From: JACKAL01 sp964400355
Lineage (GTDB): Bacteria; Bdellovibrionota; Bdellovibrionia; Bdellovibrionales; JAGQZY01
DNA length: 64,000 nucleotides
Direction: 5' to 3'
NCBI GenBank assembly: GCA_964400355.1
Contig: CAYNTO010000010.1
Coordinates: forward strand, 1 to 64,000
Below the pieces are notes generated by a model. The model saw only the letters and a program-made list of their open reading frames with translations, had not been told where the DNA came from and ran no database searches. The position numbers and the translations under genes were made by a program. Shown piece after piece: positions 47,556 through 56,657 of this stretch (position 1 is its first letter; every line of letters starts with the position of its first letter).

Positions 47556-48776
47556 ATGCCTGTTTTCGAATACAAAGGTCTCAATAAACTGGGGAAAAAC
47601 GTTAAGGGTATTATCGATTCTGATAGCCTGCGCACAGCGCGCATAAAGCTCAAGCGTGATGGCATCTACGTTAAAACTCTCACCGACAAGAGCAAAGCGC
47701 AAAAAAAGAAACGCGCCAATGTGGCTCAAGGTGGGGGTTCCAAGGCCTCGATTGAAGACATCTCCAATCTCACTCGTCAGCTATCCTCTCTGGTGAAAGC
47801 CAACATTCCCCTCGTCGATTGCTTGGGTGCGGTGTCCGATCAAATGGAGAACCAATATCTTAAGGAAGTACTGGCCGAGTGCCGCAATCAGGTGAATGAA
47901 GGTTCCACTCTGGAAAAAGCTATGTCCAAGTATCCGCGCGTGTTCGATAATATTTTTATATCTATGGTGGGTGCCGGTGAGATGTCGGGCTCACTGGATG
48001 TGATTCTTTTGCGCCTGGCGGAATTCTCCGAAGCCCGCGCCGAACTCAAGAGCCGGGTGCAGTCGGCGATGATGTATCCGATCATTACCATTCTATTGAT
48101 GACAGCGATTATGATGGCCATGTTTGTCTATGTGCTTCCGACCATCACCACTATTCTTGTCGATCAGGGTGTGGAAATACCCTGGTACACACAACTTGTA
48201 ATGGATATCAGTGGATTTATGGTGAACTATTGGCTGGTAATCATCGTTGCCATGATTGTTTCCTTCATTATTTTTTACCGCTGGAAGTCCTCAGCCAGCG
48301 GGCGCCCAGTATGGGACGCTATGCTTTTAAAATTTCCTGTTGTCGGTAAACTCGCACGCATGATCGCGGTGTCACGCTTTACCAGAACTCTATCCACATT
48401 ACTGAGTGGCGGTGTTCCCATGCTCAATGCCATGGAAATTGTGCGCTCAGTGGTGGATAATGAAGTTCTAGCCAAAGCCGTTGACGAAGCCCGCGACAAC
48501 ATTCGTGAGGGGGAATCTATCGCTGGGCCACTTAAAAAATCGGAGCAGTTCCCACCTATCGTGATTCATATGGTGGCGATCGGTGAAAAGACCGGTGAAC
48601 TTGAAAAAATGCTCAATCAAGTGGCGGATACTTACGATTTCCAAGTGAAAAACCAAGTCGATGGCCTCACATCCCTACTTACACCTGTGATGATGGTTCT
48701 TATGGGGGGTGTCATTGGCTTCATCGTTATGGCGGTGCTCGTTCCAATGATGGACATGATGAACACCGTACAGTAA
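47556..48776 (+). CDS. gspF: Type II secretion inner-membrane platform protein GspF
   Basis: A 406-residue polytopic platform protein. It has the two repeated T2SF domains: IEDISNLTRQLSSLVKANIP with GSTLEKAMSKYPRVFDNIFI and GAGEMSGSLDVILLRLAEF (first), and FTRTLSTLLSGGVPMLNAME with EKTGELEKMLNQVADTYDFQ (second), and three membrane helices (~170-192, 222-245, 375-400). The ATG has no Shine-Dalgarno sequence (CACTGAGATCT precedes it) and a TATACA box lies 9 nt upstream, so a very short leader or leaderless mRNA is possible. It starts the gspF-N block. Confidence 0.96.
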   Translation: MPVFEYKGLNKLGKNVKGIIDSDSLRTARIKLKRDGIYVKTLTDKSKAQKKKRANVAQGGGSKASIEDISNLTRQLSSLVKANIPLVDCLGAVSDQMENQYLKEVLAECRNQVNEGSTLEKAMSKYPRVFDNIFISMVGAGEMSGSLDVILLRLAEFSEARAELKSRVQSAMMYPIITILLMTAIMMAMFVYVLPTITTILVDQGVEIPWYTQLVMDISGFMVNYWLVIIVAMIVSFIIFYRWKSSASGRPVWDAMLLKFPVVGKLARMIAVSRFTRTLSTLLSGGVPMLNAMEIVRSVVDNEVLAKAVDEARDNIREGESIAGPLKKSEQFPPIVIHMVAIGEKTGELEKMLNQVADTYDFQVKNQVDGLTSLLTPVMMVLMGGVIGFIVMAVLVPMMDMMNTVQ

Positions 48777-48811
48777 ATTAAACGGTATCGAATTAATCCT
48801 AAGGAGGATGT

Positions 48812-49246
48812 GTGAAAAGAAAAACGGACAACAAAGGTTTCTCTCTTATCGAGATCCTGATCGTGCTGGGCCTGATCGCTGGAATCGTGGCGTTCGTTGC
48901 CACTCGTGTGAGCAACTCGAGCAAAAACGCCAAAGTGAAACAAGCTAAATTGATGATTCAAAATACAATTGATCTTCTCGAGCAGTATCGAGATGCCTGT
49001 GATTCCTATCCGAACACATCGCAAGGCCTAAAGGCGCTCACGCAAAAACCTGCAGGCGATCCACCTTGTGATGCTTGGGGTCCAGAGCCGTATTCAAAAG
49101 ATATGCCCAAAGATGCTTGGGGCCGCGAGTTCGTTTACGAATCCGATGGTTCCGATTACGAAATCATCAGCTACGGCAATGACAAACGCCCAGGTGGCGA
49201 TGGCGCCGACGAAGATATTTCCAGCAAAAAAATGAAGTTGAAGTAA
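48812..49246 (+). CDS. gspG: Type II secretion major pseudopilin GspG
   Basis: A 144-residue prepilin: leader KRKTDNKG, then mature FSLIEILIVLGLIAGIVAFV with Glu5. The globular part has the family motifs DLLEQYRDACDSYPNTSQGL, KDAWGREFVYESDGSDYEII and SYGNDKRPGGDGADEDI (calcium-binding loop and end). It starts at GTG 48812, 2-3 nt after AAGGAGGATGT, a strong ribosome-binding site. It forms the main filament of the pseudopilus. Confidence 0.96.
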   Translation: MKRKTDNKGFSLIEILIVLGLIAGIVAFVATRVSNSSKNAKVKQAKLMIQNTIDLLEQYRDACDSYPNTSQGLKALTQKPAGDPPCDAWGPEPYSKDMPKDAWGREFVYESDGSDYEIISYGNDKRPGGDGADEDISSKKMKLK

Positions 49247-49254
49247 TTCGCTCG

Positions 49255-49866
49255 ATGATCTCAATACGACGTTCACCTAAAGGTTTTAGTCTTATTGAGA
49301 TCATGATCGTTTTGGGGATCATCGGCGGTATCGTAACGTTGATGGCCTCCAAGATCGGCAAAAACGATGGGCGCGAGATGCGCCGAGATGTGCGCTACTT
49401 TGCGGCTAGTATCAAAGATCTTCGCAATAAAGCGCGGATGCGCAATCGCACCTACCGCCTCGTCATCAACCTCCCCGATAATCCTCGTGAAAAACAAGCG
49501 TATTGGATCGAGTCCACGTCACAGAAATTCTTAGTGACCTACGACGAAGACGAACTCGAAGAACAAAAGAAAAATCGCAAAGAGGGCGATCCAGAACCAG
49601 GCGGATTTGCAGTGGACAGTGAACTCTCTGGCACAGAACCCAAAACTCTTCCCAATGGGTTGTACTTCTCGGGGATCGAAATTGCGTCACAGCAAAAAGA
49701 ATTCACCGCAGGACGCATATACATTCATTTTTTTCCCGAGGGCCGCGTGGAAGACGCTGCCATTCACATCACCAACCGCGATAAAATGAATTGGACCCTC
49801 GCCATCCACCCTATTACCGGACGTGTGGACATTATCACTCGAGATACAAAACTCAAAGACCTCTAG
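49255..49866 (+). CDS. gspH: Type II secretion minor pseudopilin GspH
   Basis: A 203-residue prepilin with leader MISIRRSPKG and mature FSLIEIMIVLGIIGGIVTLM. The following RRDVRYFAASIKDLRNKARM and RTYRLVINLPDN are typical for the GspH beta-domain, which is larger and more charged than usual (DEDELEEQKKNRKEGDPEPG). It begins 9 bp after gspG. Assigned as GspH by order and by the H-type fold pattern (YWIESTSQKF). Confidence 0.88.
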   Translation: MISIRRSPKGFSLIEIMIVLGIIGGIVTLMASKIGKNDGREMRRDVRYFAASIKDLRNKARMRNRTYRLVINLPDNPREKQAYWIESTSQKFLVTYDEDELEEQKKNRKEGDPEPGGFAVDSELSGTEPKTLPNGLYFSGIEIASQQKEFTAGRIYIHFFPEGRVEDAAIHITNRDKMNWTLAIHPITGRVDIITRDTKLKDL

Positions 49867-49912
49867 TCCATTACCTCTCATGCCCTGATAGCTTCCTTTC
49901 AGATGGAGAAAG

Positions 49913-49943
49913 TTGGACTTCCTCGCCAAAACTCAGATATAAT
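49913..49943 (+). promoter_or_regulatory. Candidate promoter for a leaderless gspI transcript
   Basis: TTGGAC (49913-49918) and a perfect TATAAT (49938-49943) are 19 nt apart. The gspI ATG starts 7 nt after the -10 box, where transcription would begin, and there is no Shine-Dalgarno sequence in between. The 84 bp after gspH are long for this tight block, which supports an internal promoter. Confidence 0.45.
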
Positions 49944-49950
49944 TTTAAGC

Positions 49951-50493
49951 ATGGCCGCGCGATTACGCTCTCAAAAAGGTTTTTCACTGATCGAAGTGCT
50001 CCTCGCACTGGGAATCATGGCCACTTCACTGATCGTTGTTGGTACTGCATGGTCGAGCACCATGCAGCGCATGCGCAAAATGAAACTTCAGTACCAATCC
50101 GCCTACCTGCTCGATTACAAAGTTTCCGCTTTTGAGCGGGAGTACAAAGACAAAATCGGTCAACTCCCCGAGGAAGAAGAAGGCAACTTCGAAGACTTGG
50201 GGCCCGAATTTAAAAACTACACTTGGCGCGTGCAAACCAAAAAATTTGAGCTCCCTGATCTCACCCCCATTCTTGCCCAACGCAAGCAGGGAGCCGATGC
50301 GATTCTCTCCACCATGATGTCGCAGCTGTCGGAATATTTTAATCAGGCTGCTCGCGAAGTCACTATCACCATCACCTATTCCGTTAAAAAATCGCAAATA
50401 CGCTATTCAGCCACTACCTTTCTCGTCGATTTTAACCAACAGCTCCCATTGCCAAATATGGGTGGCGTCCCCGGGCAGGACGATGGGACTTAG
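49951..50493 (+). CDS. gspI: Type II secretion minor pseudopilin GspI
   Basis: A 180-residue prepilin: leader MAARLRSQKG, mature FSLIEVLLALGIMATSLIVV. ATG 49951 is chosen since prepilin leaders are short; the upstream ATG 49903 would give an abnormally long leader. The body contains an acidic insertion (KIGQLPEEEEGNFEDLG). Order G-H-I-J identifies it. It overlaps gspJ by 11 bp. Confidence 0.88.
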   Translation: MAARLRSQKGFSLIEVLLALGIMATSLIVVGTAWSSTMQRMRKMKLQYQSAYLLDYKVSAFEREYKDKIGQLPEEEEGNFEDLGPEFKNYTWRVQTKKFELPDLTPILAQRKQGADAILSTMMSQLSEYFNQAAREVTITITYSVKKSQIRYSATTFLVDFNQQLPLPNMGGVPGQDDGT

Positions 50494-51355
50494 GGCTCTT
50501 CACTCCCGCAACGGGTTCTCACTCTTGGAAATTTTGATCGTGATGGCCATCCTCGGCGGCATCGCAGTCCTCGCCTCGCAAGCTATTAAAAATGGTCTCA
50601 ACACCAAAAAGAAGTTAGATGCTCGCCTACGCACTGAGAGCATGGTGTTTGATACTCTGCGCGTGATGTCCACCGATATTGAGCGCGCTTTCCATTATCA
50701 GTTTGCTCTCTACGAAATTGATCGATTATCGGTGGCGGCGCAAAAACCGCCACAGCAACCGGGCCAACCTCCCCCCGCTCCTCAGGATCCCAGCACGCAA
50801 ATTCCTCCGCCGGCGCGTCTAACCAATCTGATTGGTAAAGACTCTTCACTGCACTTTACAACCGTGAACCACTACCGCACCACCGCCAACTCGCAAGAGA
50901 GCGATCAGATCGAAGTGGGCTACTACATCGAAAACTGCCGTTCGCGGGTCACGCGAAAAGAGAGCCGTTGTCTGTGGCGCCGATCCTCCACCATCATCGA
51001 CGACGATGTCACTCGCGGGGGCGACGCGAGCCCCATGATCGAGAACGTCGACGAGTTTAAACTGGAGTATCTGAGTGAAGATGTGAACGTGAAGGAATGG
51101 AAATCGGAATGGATCACCGATCGCAATGGGAACGCCACTACCAAAAATATTTTCCCAGCCATGGTCAAAATTACCATTTCGACCTACAACAAAGACGATA
51201 AATCCGTACCGCGCTTCAAACAAACCATCATCGCATCTATACGCTCGCCCAATAATGTGGATCCCGCCAAACGTTTTGGCACTGATCAAAACCAGCAAAG
51301 CCCCACCCAGCCACCCATCGGCGGCCCAGTGGACATCGATGGAGATGGCGGATGA
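50483..51355 (+). CDS. gspJ: Type II secretion minor pseudopilin GspJ
   Basis: A 290-residue prepilin. Leader MGLRALHSRNG, mature FSLLEILIVMAILGGIAVLA. The J-type body has MSTDIERAFHYQFAL, a proline/glutamine-rich loop (QQPGQPPPAPQDPSTQIPPP), VGYYIENCRSRVTRKESRC and VKITISTYNKDDKSVP. The start is ATG 50483 (after CAGGA) inside the end of gspI; the frame is open from 50462 without support. It overlaps gspK by 4 bp. Confidence 0.9.
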   Translation: MGLRALHSRNGFSLLEILIVMAILGGIAVLASQAIKNGLNTKKKLDARLRTESMVFDTLRVMSTDIERAFHYQFALYEIDRLSVAAQKPPQQPGQPPPAPQDPSTQIPPPARLTNLIGKDSSLHFTTVNHYRTTANSQESDQIEVGYYIENCRSRVTRKESRCLWRRSSTIIDDDVTRGGDASPMIENVDEFKLEYLSEDVNVKEWKSEWITDRNGNATTKNIFPAMVKITISTYNKDDKSVPRFKQTIIASIRSPNNVDPAKRFGTDQNQQSPTQPPIGGPVDIDGDGG

Positions 51356-52656
51356 TGAAAAAAAGTTTTCTGCGCAAATCTCCACTTAAAAACAACCGCG
51401 GATCGGCCATTCTTTACGCCGTTTTTTTAATGAGCTTATTATTATTTATCGCTCTCGAGATCGCTAAAGATTCCATTGTGGAATACCAGGCGGCGATGAA
51501 TTCTGTGAAACGCGTTCAAGCCTTTTATGCAGCTAAATCCTGCACTCAAATTAGCCTTTTACGCATTAAAGCGTATCAGCAAGCTACGGCATCACTCGGT
51601 AAATCCATTCCCGATCCTACCATGCTCGATTTGTTGTGGCAGTTTCCGCTGAGCTGGCCCATCGCTCTCCCAACGGAAATGTCTGATACAACTCAAGACG
51701 ACTTCAATGCGGTTACCAAGACATCGACCTTCAAACACCAGTTTAGCTCGCAAATCTCCAGCGAGAGCGGAAAGATCGACATCAATGATCTAGGCTCACC
51801 CTCCGAAGGAATTCGCAACAAAACCCGCGAACAAATACTCACACTTTTTTCCACTAAGCTTCGCGATCAGAGTCCGTTTGCAAAAAAATATGCGAACTTT
51901 CGTTTTAATGAACTGGTCAACGACATCGCAGATTGGGTCGATCCCGATAAAACGCGCATCGATGGCGGCGCCGCTGAGTCGAGTCGCTATCCAGAAATGC
52001 GCAACGATTTTATACCACCCAATCAGGCTTTTAAAACTATGGAAGAGCTACACATGATTTATGGTATGACTGACGAAATCTTCGAAATTTTAAAACCCGC
52101 TATCACACTCTACGGAGGCAAAGGAATTAACGTAAATTATGCCGACAAAGCCACCCTGATGGCTCTCGATGTAAAGATGACCGATGAGGTCGTCGAACAA
52201 ATTTTGCGTCGACGCAGCGACATCGCTCTCGGCGGCCCATTTAAAGACGAGCAAGATTTTTTTGGATTTCTCAGCGGCTACGGGATCGACACCACAACTT
52301 TTAACGAAGAGCGACTTCCCCTCTATTACGACTCAGAAATCAATTTTAACGTGAGCTGCATTGGAATTGTCGGTAACGTTCAGCGGGAAATCACCTCGGT
52401 GGTCTACGATTTTCAAAAGGTTCAGGCCCGTCTAAAGAACTCCCTTACAGAGGAAGGGCCAGGTTATAAAAAAGAGTGTAAAGACAAGCAGGCTGAGGAT
52501 TTGTACGAGTGTTTATGCGCAGATATCGCCGATGCGACAGCTAAAAAGAAATGTATCGACGAGAAAAGGGCCGCCGCTCAAAAAACCCCAGACCAAAGTG
52601 CGGCTCCGAGCGCCCCGGCGGGCCCTCCGTACATTATCTTTCAAGACGTAAAGTAA
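51352..52656 (+). CDS. gspK: Type II secretion minor pseudopilin GspK
   Basis: A 434-residue pseudopilin, the largest, at the tip of the pseudopilus. The leader KNNRG is followed by SAILYAVFLMSLLLFIALEI; Glu5 is absent, as normal for GspK. The big globular domain includes SGKIDINDLGSPSEG, DWVDPDKTRIDGGAAES (calcium-site region), LHMIYGMTDEIFEIL and NVNYADKATLMALDV. A low-complexity, alanine/proline-rich C-terminus with cysteines follows. The ATG overlaps the gspJ stop. Confidence 0.94.
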   Translation: MMKKSFLRKSPLKNNRGSAILYAVFLMSLLLFIALEIAKDSIVEYQAAMNSVKRVQAFYAAKSCTQISLLRIKAYQQATASLGKSIPDPTMLDLLWQFPLSWPIALPTEMSDTTQDDFNAVTKTSTFKHQFSSQISSESGKIDINDLGSPSEGIRNKTREQILTLFSTKLRDQSPFAKKYANFRFNELVNDIADWVDPDKTRIDGGAAESSRYPEMRNDFIPPNQAFKTMEELHMIYGMTDEIFEILKPAITLYGGKGINVNYADKATLMALDVKMTDEVVEQILRRRSDIALGGPFKDEQDFFGFLSGYGIDTTTFNEERLPLYYDSEINFNVSCIGIVGNVQREITSVVYDFQKVQARLKNSLTEEGPGYKKECKDKQAEDLYECLCADIADATAKKKCIDEKRAAAQKTPDQSAAPSAPAGPPYIIFQDVK

Positions 52657-52676
52657 GCCCTCTAGCACAATTAAAA

Positions 52677-52705
52677 TTGAACCGCAGGTCGCTCTCCCTT
52701 AGACT
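52677..52705 (+). promoter_or_regulatory. Candidate promoter for a leaderless gspL transcript
   Basis: TTGAAC (52677-52682) and TAGACT (52700-52705) are exactly 17 nt apart, and the gspL ATG (52712) starts 6 nt after the -10 box. No Shine-Dalgarno sequence precedes it. The short sequence after the -10 (TTAAGT then ATG) is nearly the same as at gspI (TTTAAGC then ATG). Confidence 0.5.
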
Positions 52706-52711
52706 TTAAGT

Positions 52712-54337
52712 ATGAAGTCCATAGGCTTAGAAATTACTCCCAGTGGCGTCGCCGTCACTCAGCTTTCCGCAGATAGAACCAGCTACAGCATTCTGAACGG
52801 CCATTTTTTTCCGCTCAATGCTGCAGACACTGACAACTGGGAGATCGACCTCCTCCAGGCTCTCAAAGAGATTCGCGAAATGTACAATTTCGAAAACTCC
52901 ACAGTCTGTGTAGCGATCAGTCAGTCATCGGCCAGCACCCGCAACATCAATTTTCCGTTCTCACGCCGCCTCGATATCATAAAATCGCTGCCGTTTGAAC
53001 TCGAAGAAGAACTTCCGTTCGGTGCCGATGATGCCATCTTTGATGCAAAAACGGTGGCCACTAACGCCAACGAAACCAGTGTTCTCGCTTTTGCAGTTCG
53101 CAGCGAAGACGTTCAAAAAGTGCTCGATGTTCTCGCGCGCGTGCAGATCGAACCCGACATTCTCACCGTGGAAGGCTCGGCGTATGCCAACCTTTACGAA
53201 AACTGGGGTAGCGGTTCATTTTTACAAAGCGCCCCCGAAAGCATCCCCGCACCACTGCATATGCGATTTTTCTTCCGTCATGAATCAACACTTGTGGCTC
53301 TATTCCGCGATCGCCAGTTGGTATTCGTACGCAGTATCGCTTGGGGCGAACGCAACCTCGTGTTTGAGCTCATGCGCCAATACAACTATCCGTATGATCA
53401 AGCCGAGAGTATTATTCCAGATCATACCAAACTTTTGCTAACTGTTGCTGGCGCCAGTGCGGACGAAATCCGAATGTCTGACGTGGTGGAAAAGACTTTC
53501 CGCCCGTTCGTGCACGAGCTGCGCTTAATGTTTATCGAAATCCAAGATCGCTTTCAATCGCAAATCGAATCCGCGTCGGTTTCGGGCCGCATGGGCAACA
53601 TCGAGAACATCAATGCTCTGCTCACTCGCTATTTCGGAATTCCTTTTAACACCGAGCGGATCGACGGCGAAGTGTTTAGCTCCTACCAAGTGGCGCCAAT
53701 CGCATCAGCCGTGGAAAAGCTCACTATTGCGGTAGGCACAGCCATTGAAGGATTTAAGCGCCCGCGCAATCCTGCGATCAATTTGCGCCAGGGCGAATTT
53801 GCAAAGAGAAACCTCTTCCTCGAAAAAGCTTGGGCGAAGTGGAGTCATGCCATAATTCTCGCCGCCATTATTTACACTGGGCTTATCGTTTACGGCTTTG
53901 TACGAGAGCAAATTGCAACACAGCTGGATGATATGGCGTTTGCGCAATTGCAAAAATCGGCGAAACAGATTGCCAATATTCCCGAGCAGCGTGTGTCTCC
54001 GGAAAACGTGCAGGCCTACTTGGATGAGGAATCTCAAAAACAGAAAAACTTAAAAGTCTTTGAGCAGGTTCAGGATATTGAACCAGCGATGAAGGTGGTT
54101 GAGGCGCTCAGTCAGGAGCTTCCACTCTCTAAAGATAAAGGCTACGACATTCGCAAGGTCGACGTAAAATACGCAACGGTGACGATCGAGGGTGAAAGTC
54201 GCCAGCCGCACACGGTGAATTTGATTCGACAAAAATTAGAAGGCTTATCGGTGAACAAAAAAGTTGAAAAAATCAGCCCCACTGTAAAAGGGACTGGCGG
54301 AACTATGTTTGCGTTTCGAGTTCGTATTAAAGGATAA
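52712..54337 (+). CDS. gspL: Type II secretion platform protein GspL
   Basis: A 541-residue protein with a cytosolic actin-like domain (~1-365; MKSIGLEITPSGVAVTQL, VCVAISQSSASTRNINFPFS, RLDIIKSLPFELEEELPFG), one membrane helix (~378-398; AIILAAIIYTGLIVYGFV) and a periplasmic ferredoxin-like C-terminal domain (~410-541). It binds GspE on the cytosolic side and GspM in the membrane. The actin-like part is PilM-like, as in deltaproteobacterial GspL. It is 2 bp from gspM. Confidence 0.9.
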   Translation: MKSIGLEITPSGVAVTQLSADRTSYSILNGHFFPLNAADTDNWEIDLLQALKEIREMYNFENSTVCVAISQSSASTRNINFPFSRRLDIIKSLPFELEEELPFGADDAIFDAKTVATNANETSVLAFAVRSEDVQKVLDVLARVQIEPDILTVEGSAYANLYENWGSGSFLQSAPESIPAPLHMRFFFRHESTLVALFRDRQLVFVRSIAWGERNLVFELMRQYNYPYDQAESIIPDHTKLLLTVAGASADEIRMSDVVEKTFRPFVHELRLMFIEIQDRFQSQIESASVSGRMGNIENINALLTRYFGIPFNTERIDGEVFSSYQVAPIASAVEKLTIAVGTAIEGFKRPRNPAINLRQGEFAKRNLFLEKAWAKWSHAIILAAIIYTGLIVYGFVREQIATQLDDMAFAQLQKSAKQIANIPEQRVSPENVQAYLDEESQKQKNLKVFEQVQDIEPAMKVVEALSQELPLSKDKGYDIRKVDVKYATVTIEGESRQPHTVNLIRQKLEGLSVNKKVEKISPTVKGTGGTMFAFRVRIKG

Positions 54338-54339
54338 AC

Positions 54340-54972
54340 ATGGGAATCGAAGAGATTAAAGAACAGCTCAAAGAAAAATGGGACGAAGCCGTCAGCAAGG
54401 TGAGCGAAAGCGACACCTTCATACAGTTGAGCGAACGTTTTAGTAACTCTTCACCGGTTGTGCAAAAGGTAATCGTGTTTACGGTCATCTTTTTTGCGGG
54501 CTATCTGGTGTACTCGATCCCTGCGGGTTTTATTAGCGCAGCCAATGAAAAAGAATCGAATTTTGTAGAAACCCGCTCGCTCATTCGCGGCCTCAACCGT
54601 TCGGCGCGCAATCCAGTTGTCACGCCGGATCAGTTTCGGGGTTTAGAATTCGAAGAGATGCGAGCAAAAATTGATGAGGCCGCTCGTCGCATTCAGGTCA
54701 TCGACTCACAAAAAGGCACCGCTACGGCTGCGATTAAACCTCTTCCGTCGTCTGTAGTTCCTTCGGCCATAACACAAAATGGTTTATCCTACGAATTTAA
54801 AAAGCTCACTCTCCGCCAAGCGGTGGCGATGAGCGAACAGATTTCCTCTCTGCATGCCAATACGAAACTTGCCGGCGTTTTGATCGAAGCCGATCGTGAG
54901 GATTCTCATTACTTTACAGTGCGCTACACGCTCAGTTCTTTATCGCTACCGATGAAGACGAAAAGGAAATAA
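54340..54972 (+). CDS. gspM: Type II secretion platform protein GspM
   Basis: A 210-residue protein: cytosolic helix ~1-40, membrane helix ~42-62 (VQKVIVFTVIFFAGYLVYSI), then a coiled-coil-like stretch and a small periplasmic alpha/beta domain (LTLRQAVAMSEQISSLHANT, YFTVRYTLSSLSL). Assigned by position between gspL and gspN and by topology; sequence conservation of GspM is low in general. Confidence 0.82.
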   Translation: MGIEEIKEQLKEKWDEAVSKVSESDTFIQLSERFSNSSPVVQKVIVFTVIFFAGYLVYSIPAGFISAANEKESNFVETRSLIRGLNRSARNPVVTPDQFRGLEFEEMRAKIDEAARRIQVIDSQKGTATAAIKPLPSSVVPSAITQNGLSYEFKKLTLRQAVAMSEQISSLHANTKLAGVLIEADREDSHYFTVRYTLSSLSLPMKTKRK

Positions 54973-54974
54973 GA

Positions 54975-55961
54975 ATGTCTTTTTTAAAAAATATATTTCT
55001 TTTTCATAAATCTAAAATTTTTCTGTTCGTAGGACTCATAGCTGTATTCATGGTGATGTTTTTCCCTTATGATGATCTGAGTGATACCATTACTTCGCAA
55101 GTTGCTACGGCAACGAACAACACCATTTACTTACAATTCGAAGATCTTTCGGTGGGATTTTTGCCCCAGCCTGGAATTAAAATGGCCAATGTGCTGTTTG
55201 AGAGTCCGTTTGCCTCTGAAATTCGCGTAGATACCCTTAAGGTCGCTCCATCGATCCTTGCACTATTACAAATGAAGCCTCTTGCTCGTATAAAAGCCTC
55301 CAACCTGTTCAGAGGCGAGCTGGATCTCACCACGTCGGGCAGTAGCAAAATAAAGGCTCCACAGGCCATCTCTGCAGATCTTGATTTTACCAACTTCGAT
55401 CTCAACTCCCTTGTCAAAGCGCTTGTTCCTTTTCCCATGAAAGCCAATGGCAAAGCGAGTTTAAATGCAGTTGTGGATTTAGACCTAGAAATGAAGAGTC
55501 AGCCCGAAGGAGAGCTCCAGCTCACCTCTCCAAGTGTGCAAATCCCGGCCTTTAACTTTGAATCCGTTACAGCTGATGCCGGTGGTCGCCCACTCAAACA
55601 AGCTATTGCCATACCGTCCATCGATATGGGGCGCGTACAGGTTAAAGGCAAAATGAAAAACGGCAAACTGGCATTTTCTGATACAGTTCTCGGCTCCGCC
55701 AAAGACGATATCTTTGCCCGCATCGGTGGCGACATGGATATTCGCACCACTCCGGCAGGCGTGATGCCGACCTACTACAACCTGCAAATCGACGTCACCC
55801 TAAAGAAATCCTTTCTCACCAGTCTCGGCGTTTACTCCAGTATGCTCGACCTATTGATCGGCAAAGACAAAGTCAAAGAAGTTGCCGACGGCAAACGCTA
55901 CATGTTCCGCCTCCAATTCAACCCCAACACGGACCCCATGCCCAACTTTGCGCCCTACTAG
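54975..55961 (+). CDS. gspN: Type II secretion protein GspN (deltaproteobacterial type)
   Basis: A 328-residue protein with an N-terminal membrane helix (~14-32; KIFLFVGLIAVFMVMFFPYD) and a long periplasmic beta-rich region of AsmA-like character (YLQFEDLSVGFLPQPGIKMA, LDLTTSGSSKIKAPQAISAD, VQIPAFNFESVTADAGGR, ISIDMGRVQVKGKMKNG-like strands). It is the last gene of the gsp block. The stop lies in the loop of a 10-bp hairpin (55946-55971). Confidence 0.85.
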   Translation: MSFLKNIFLFHKSKIFLFVGLIAVFMVMFFPYDDLSDTITSQVATATNNTIYLQFEDLSVGFLPQPGIKMANVLFESPFASEIRVDTLKVAPSILALLQMKPLARIKASNLFRGELDLTTSGSSKIKAPQAISADLDFTNFDLNSLVKALVPFPMKANGKASLNAVVDLDLEMKSQPEGELQLTSPSVQIPAFNFESVTADAGGRPLKQAIAIPSIDMGRVQVKGKMKNGKLAFSDTVLGSAKDDIFARIGGDMDIRTTPAGVMPTYYNLQIDVTLKKSFLTSLGVYSSMLDLLIGKDKVKEVADGKRYMFRLQFNPNTDPMPNFAPY

Positions 55962-56007
55962 GGGCGCAAAGCCACCTGATAATCGCACCCTACTAGGGAG
56001 CAAAGCC
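55946..56007 (+). repeat. Hairpin at the gspN stop and its imperfect direct copy
   Basis: CTTTGCGCCC (55946-55955) pairs with GGGCGCAAAG (55962-55971), the gspN TAG being in the loop. A related unit, GCACCCTACTAGGGAGCAAAG (first 20 bases of it at 55985-56004), lies about 35 bp downstream with a weaker stem. There is no T-run, so termination would not be of the standard type. Confidence 0.55.
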
Positions 56008-56086
56008 CTCCCCCTTGCGCTGGGTCTCACTGGACCTTTACATTTGTTGGAATCACGAGTTTAATGAAGTCAACAAAAGGACGGTT

Positions 56087-56626
56087 ATGAAAAAACTCAT
56101 TTTTATTTTTGTGTGTATTTTCACGGTCAGTGCTATTGCCGGAACGGGTTCTCGCAAACCCGCAAGCGACGACGAAATGGTGACCTCCGATGGATCGTCA
56201 GAAGCACCCTTGCAGGCGCTGAGCCCCGAACCTCTTCCACGCAGTCCTTCAAAAATTACAGATTCCAACTTTACCGATCAGTTGATGCGCTTGATGACGA
56301 GTAAGGAAAACTCCGCATTCGCCAATCCACCAAGAGACGGTGCGCTCTCTTTTACGGCGAAATTCAGATGCGTACAAAAAATTGCCACCGCACAGGGCCT
56401 CAAATGCTCCTCGTATTCCGTCGACGAGGCACACTCGGTAACTCTCAGTAAGAATCCGCGCTTGTTGGCGGCACTGCAAAAGTTTTTAGCTCAAAACAAA
56501 CAGTACTCAAAAACCGTGTCTATGGACACCATCGAATCCAGTGTAACCATTACGTGCCACAAGCCACCGGCCACAGATCATGTGGCGAGTAAACCGTACT
56601 GCGTTCCCCATCCTGCCGCAATTTAA
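56087..56626 (+). CDS. Secreted protein of unknown function
   Basis: A 179-residue protein with signal peptide MKKLIFIFVCIFTVSAIA. The mature part starts GTGSRKPASDDEMVTSDG, a Ser/Pro/acidic linker of ~55 residues, and continues with a small domain containing four cysteines (FRCVQKIA, LKCSSYS, ITCHKPP, PYCVPHP). No family is recognised. The start ATG 56087 follows AAAGGACGG. It lies directly after the gsp block and could be a T2SS substrate, by position only. Confidence 0.7.
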   Translation: MKKLIFIFVCIFTVSAIAGTGSRKPASDDEMVTSDGSSEAPLQALSPEPLPRSPSKITDSNFTDQLMRLMTSKENSAFANPPRDGALSFTAKFRCVQKIATAQGLKCSSYSVDEAHSVTLSKNPRLLAALQKFLAQNKQYSKTVSMDTIESSVTITCHKPPATDHVASKPYCVPHPAAI

Positions 56627-56657
56627 GGTTTAAGACCGCACTTTGTATATAGATATG

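Noticed and set aside
50846..51385. 179-codon minus-strand ORF opposite gspJ
   Set aside because: Antisense shadow of gspJ without start signals or family.
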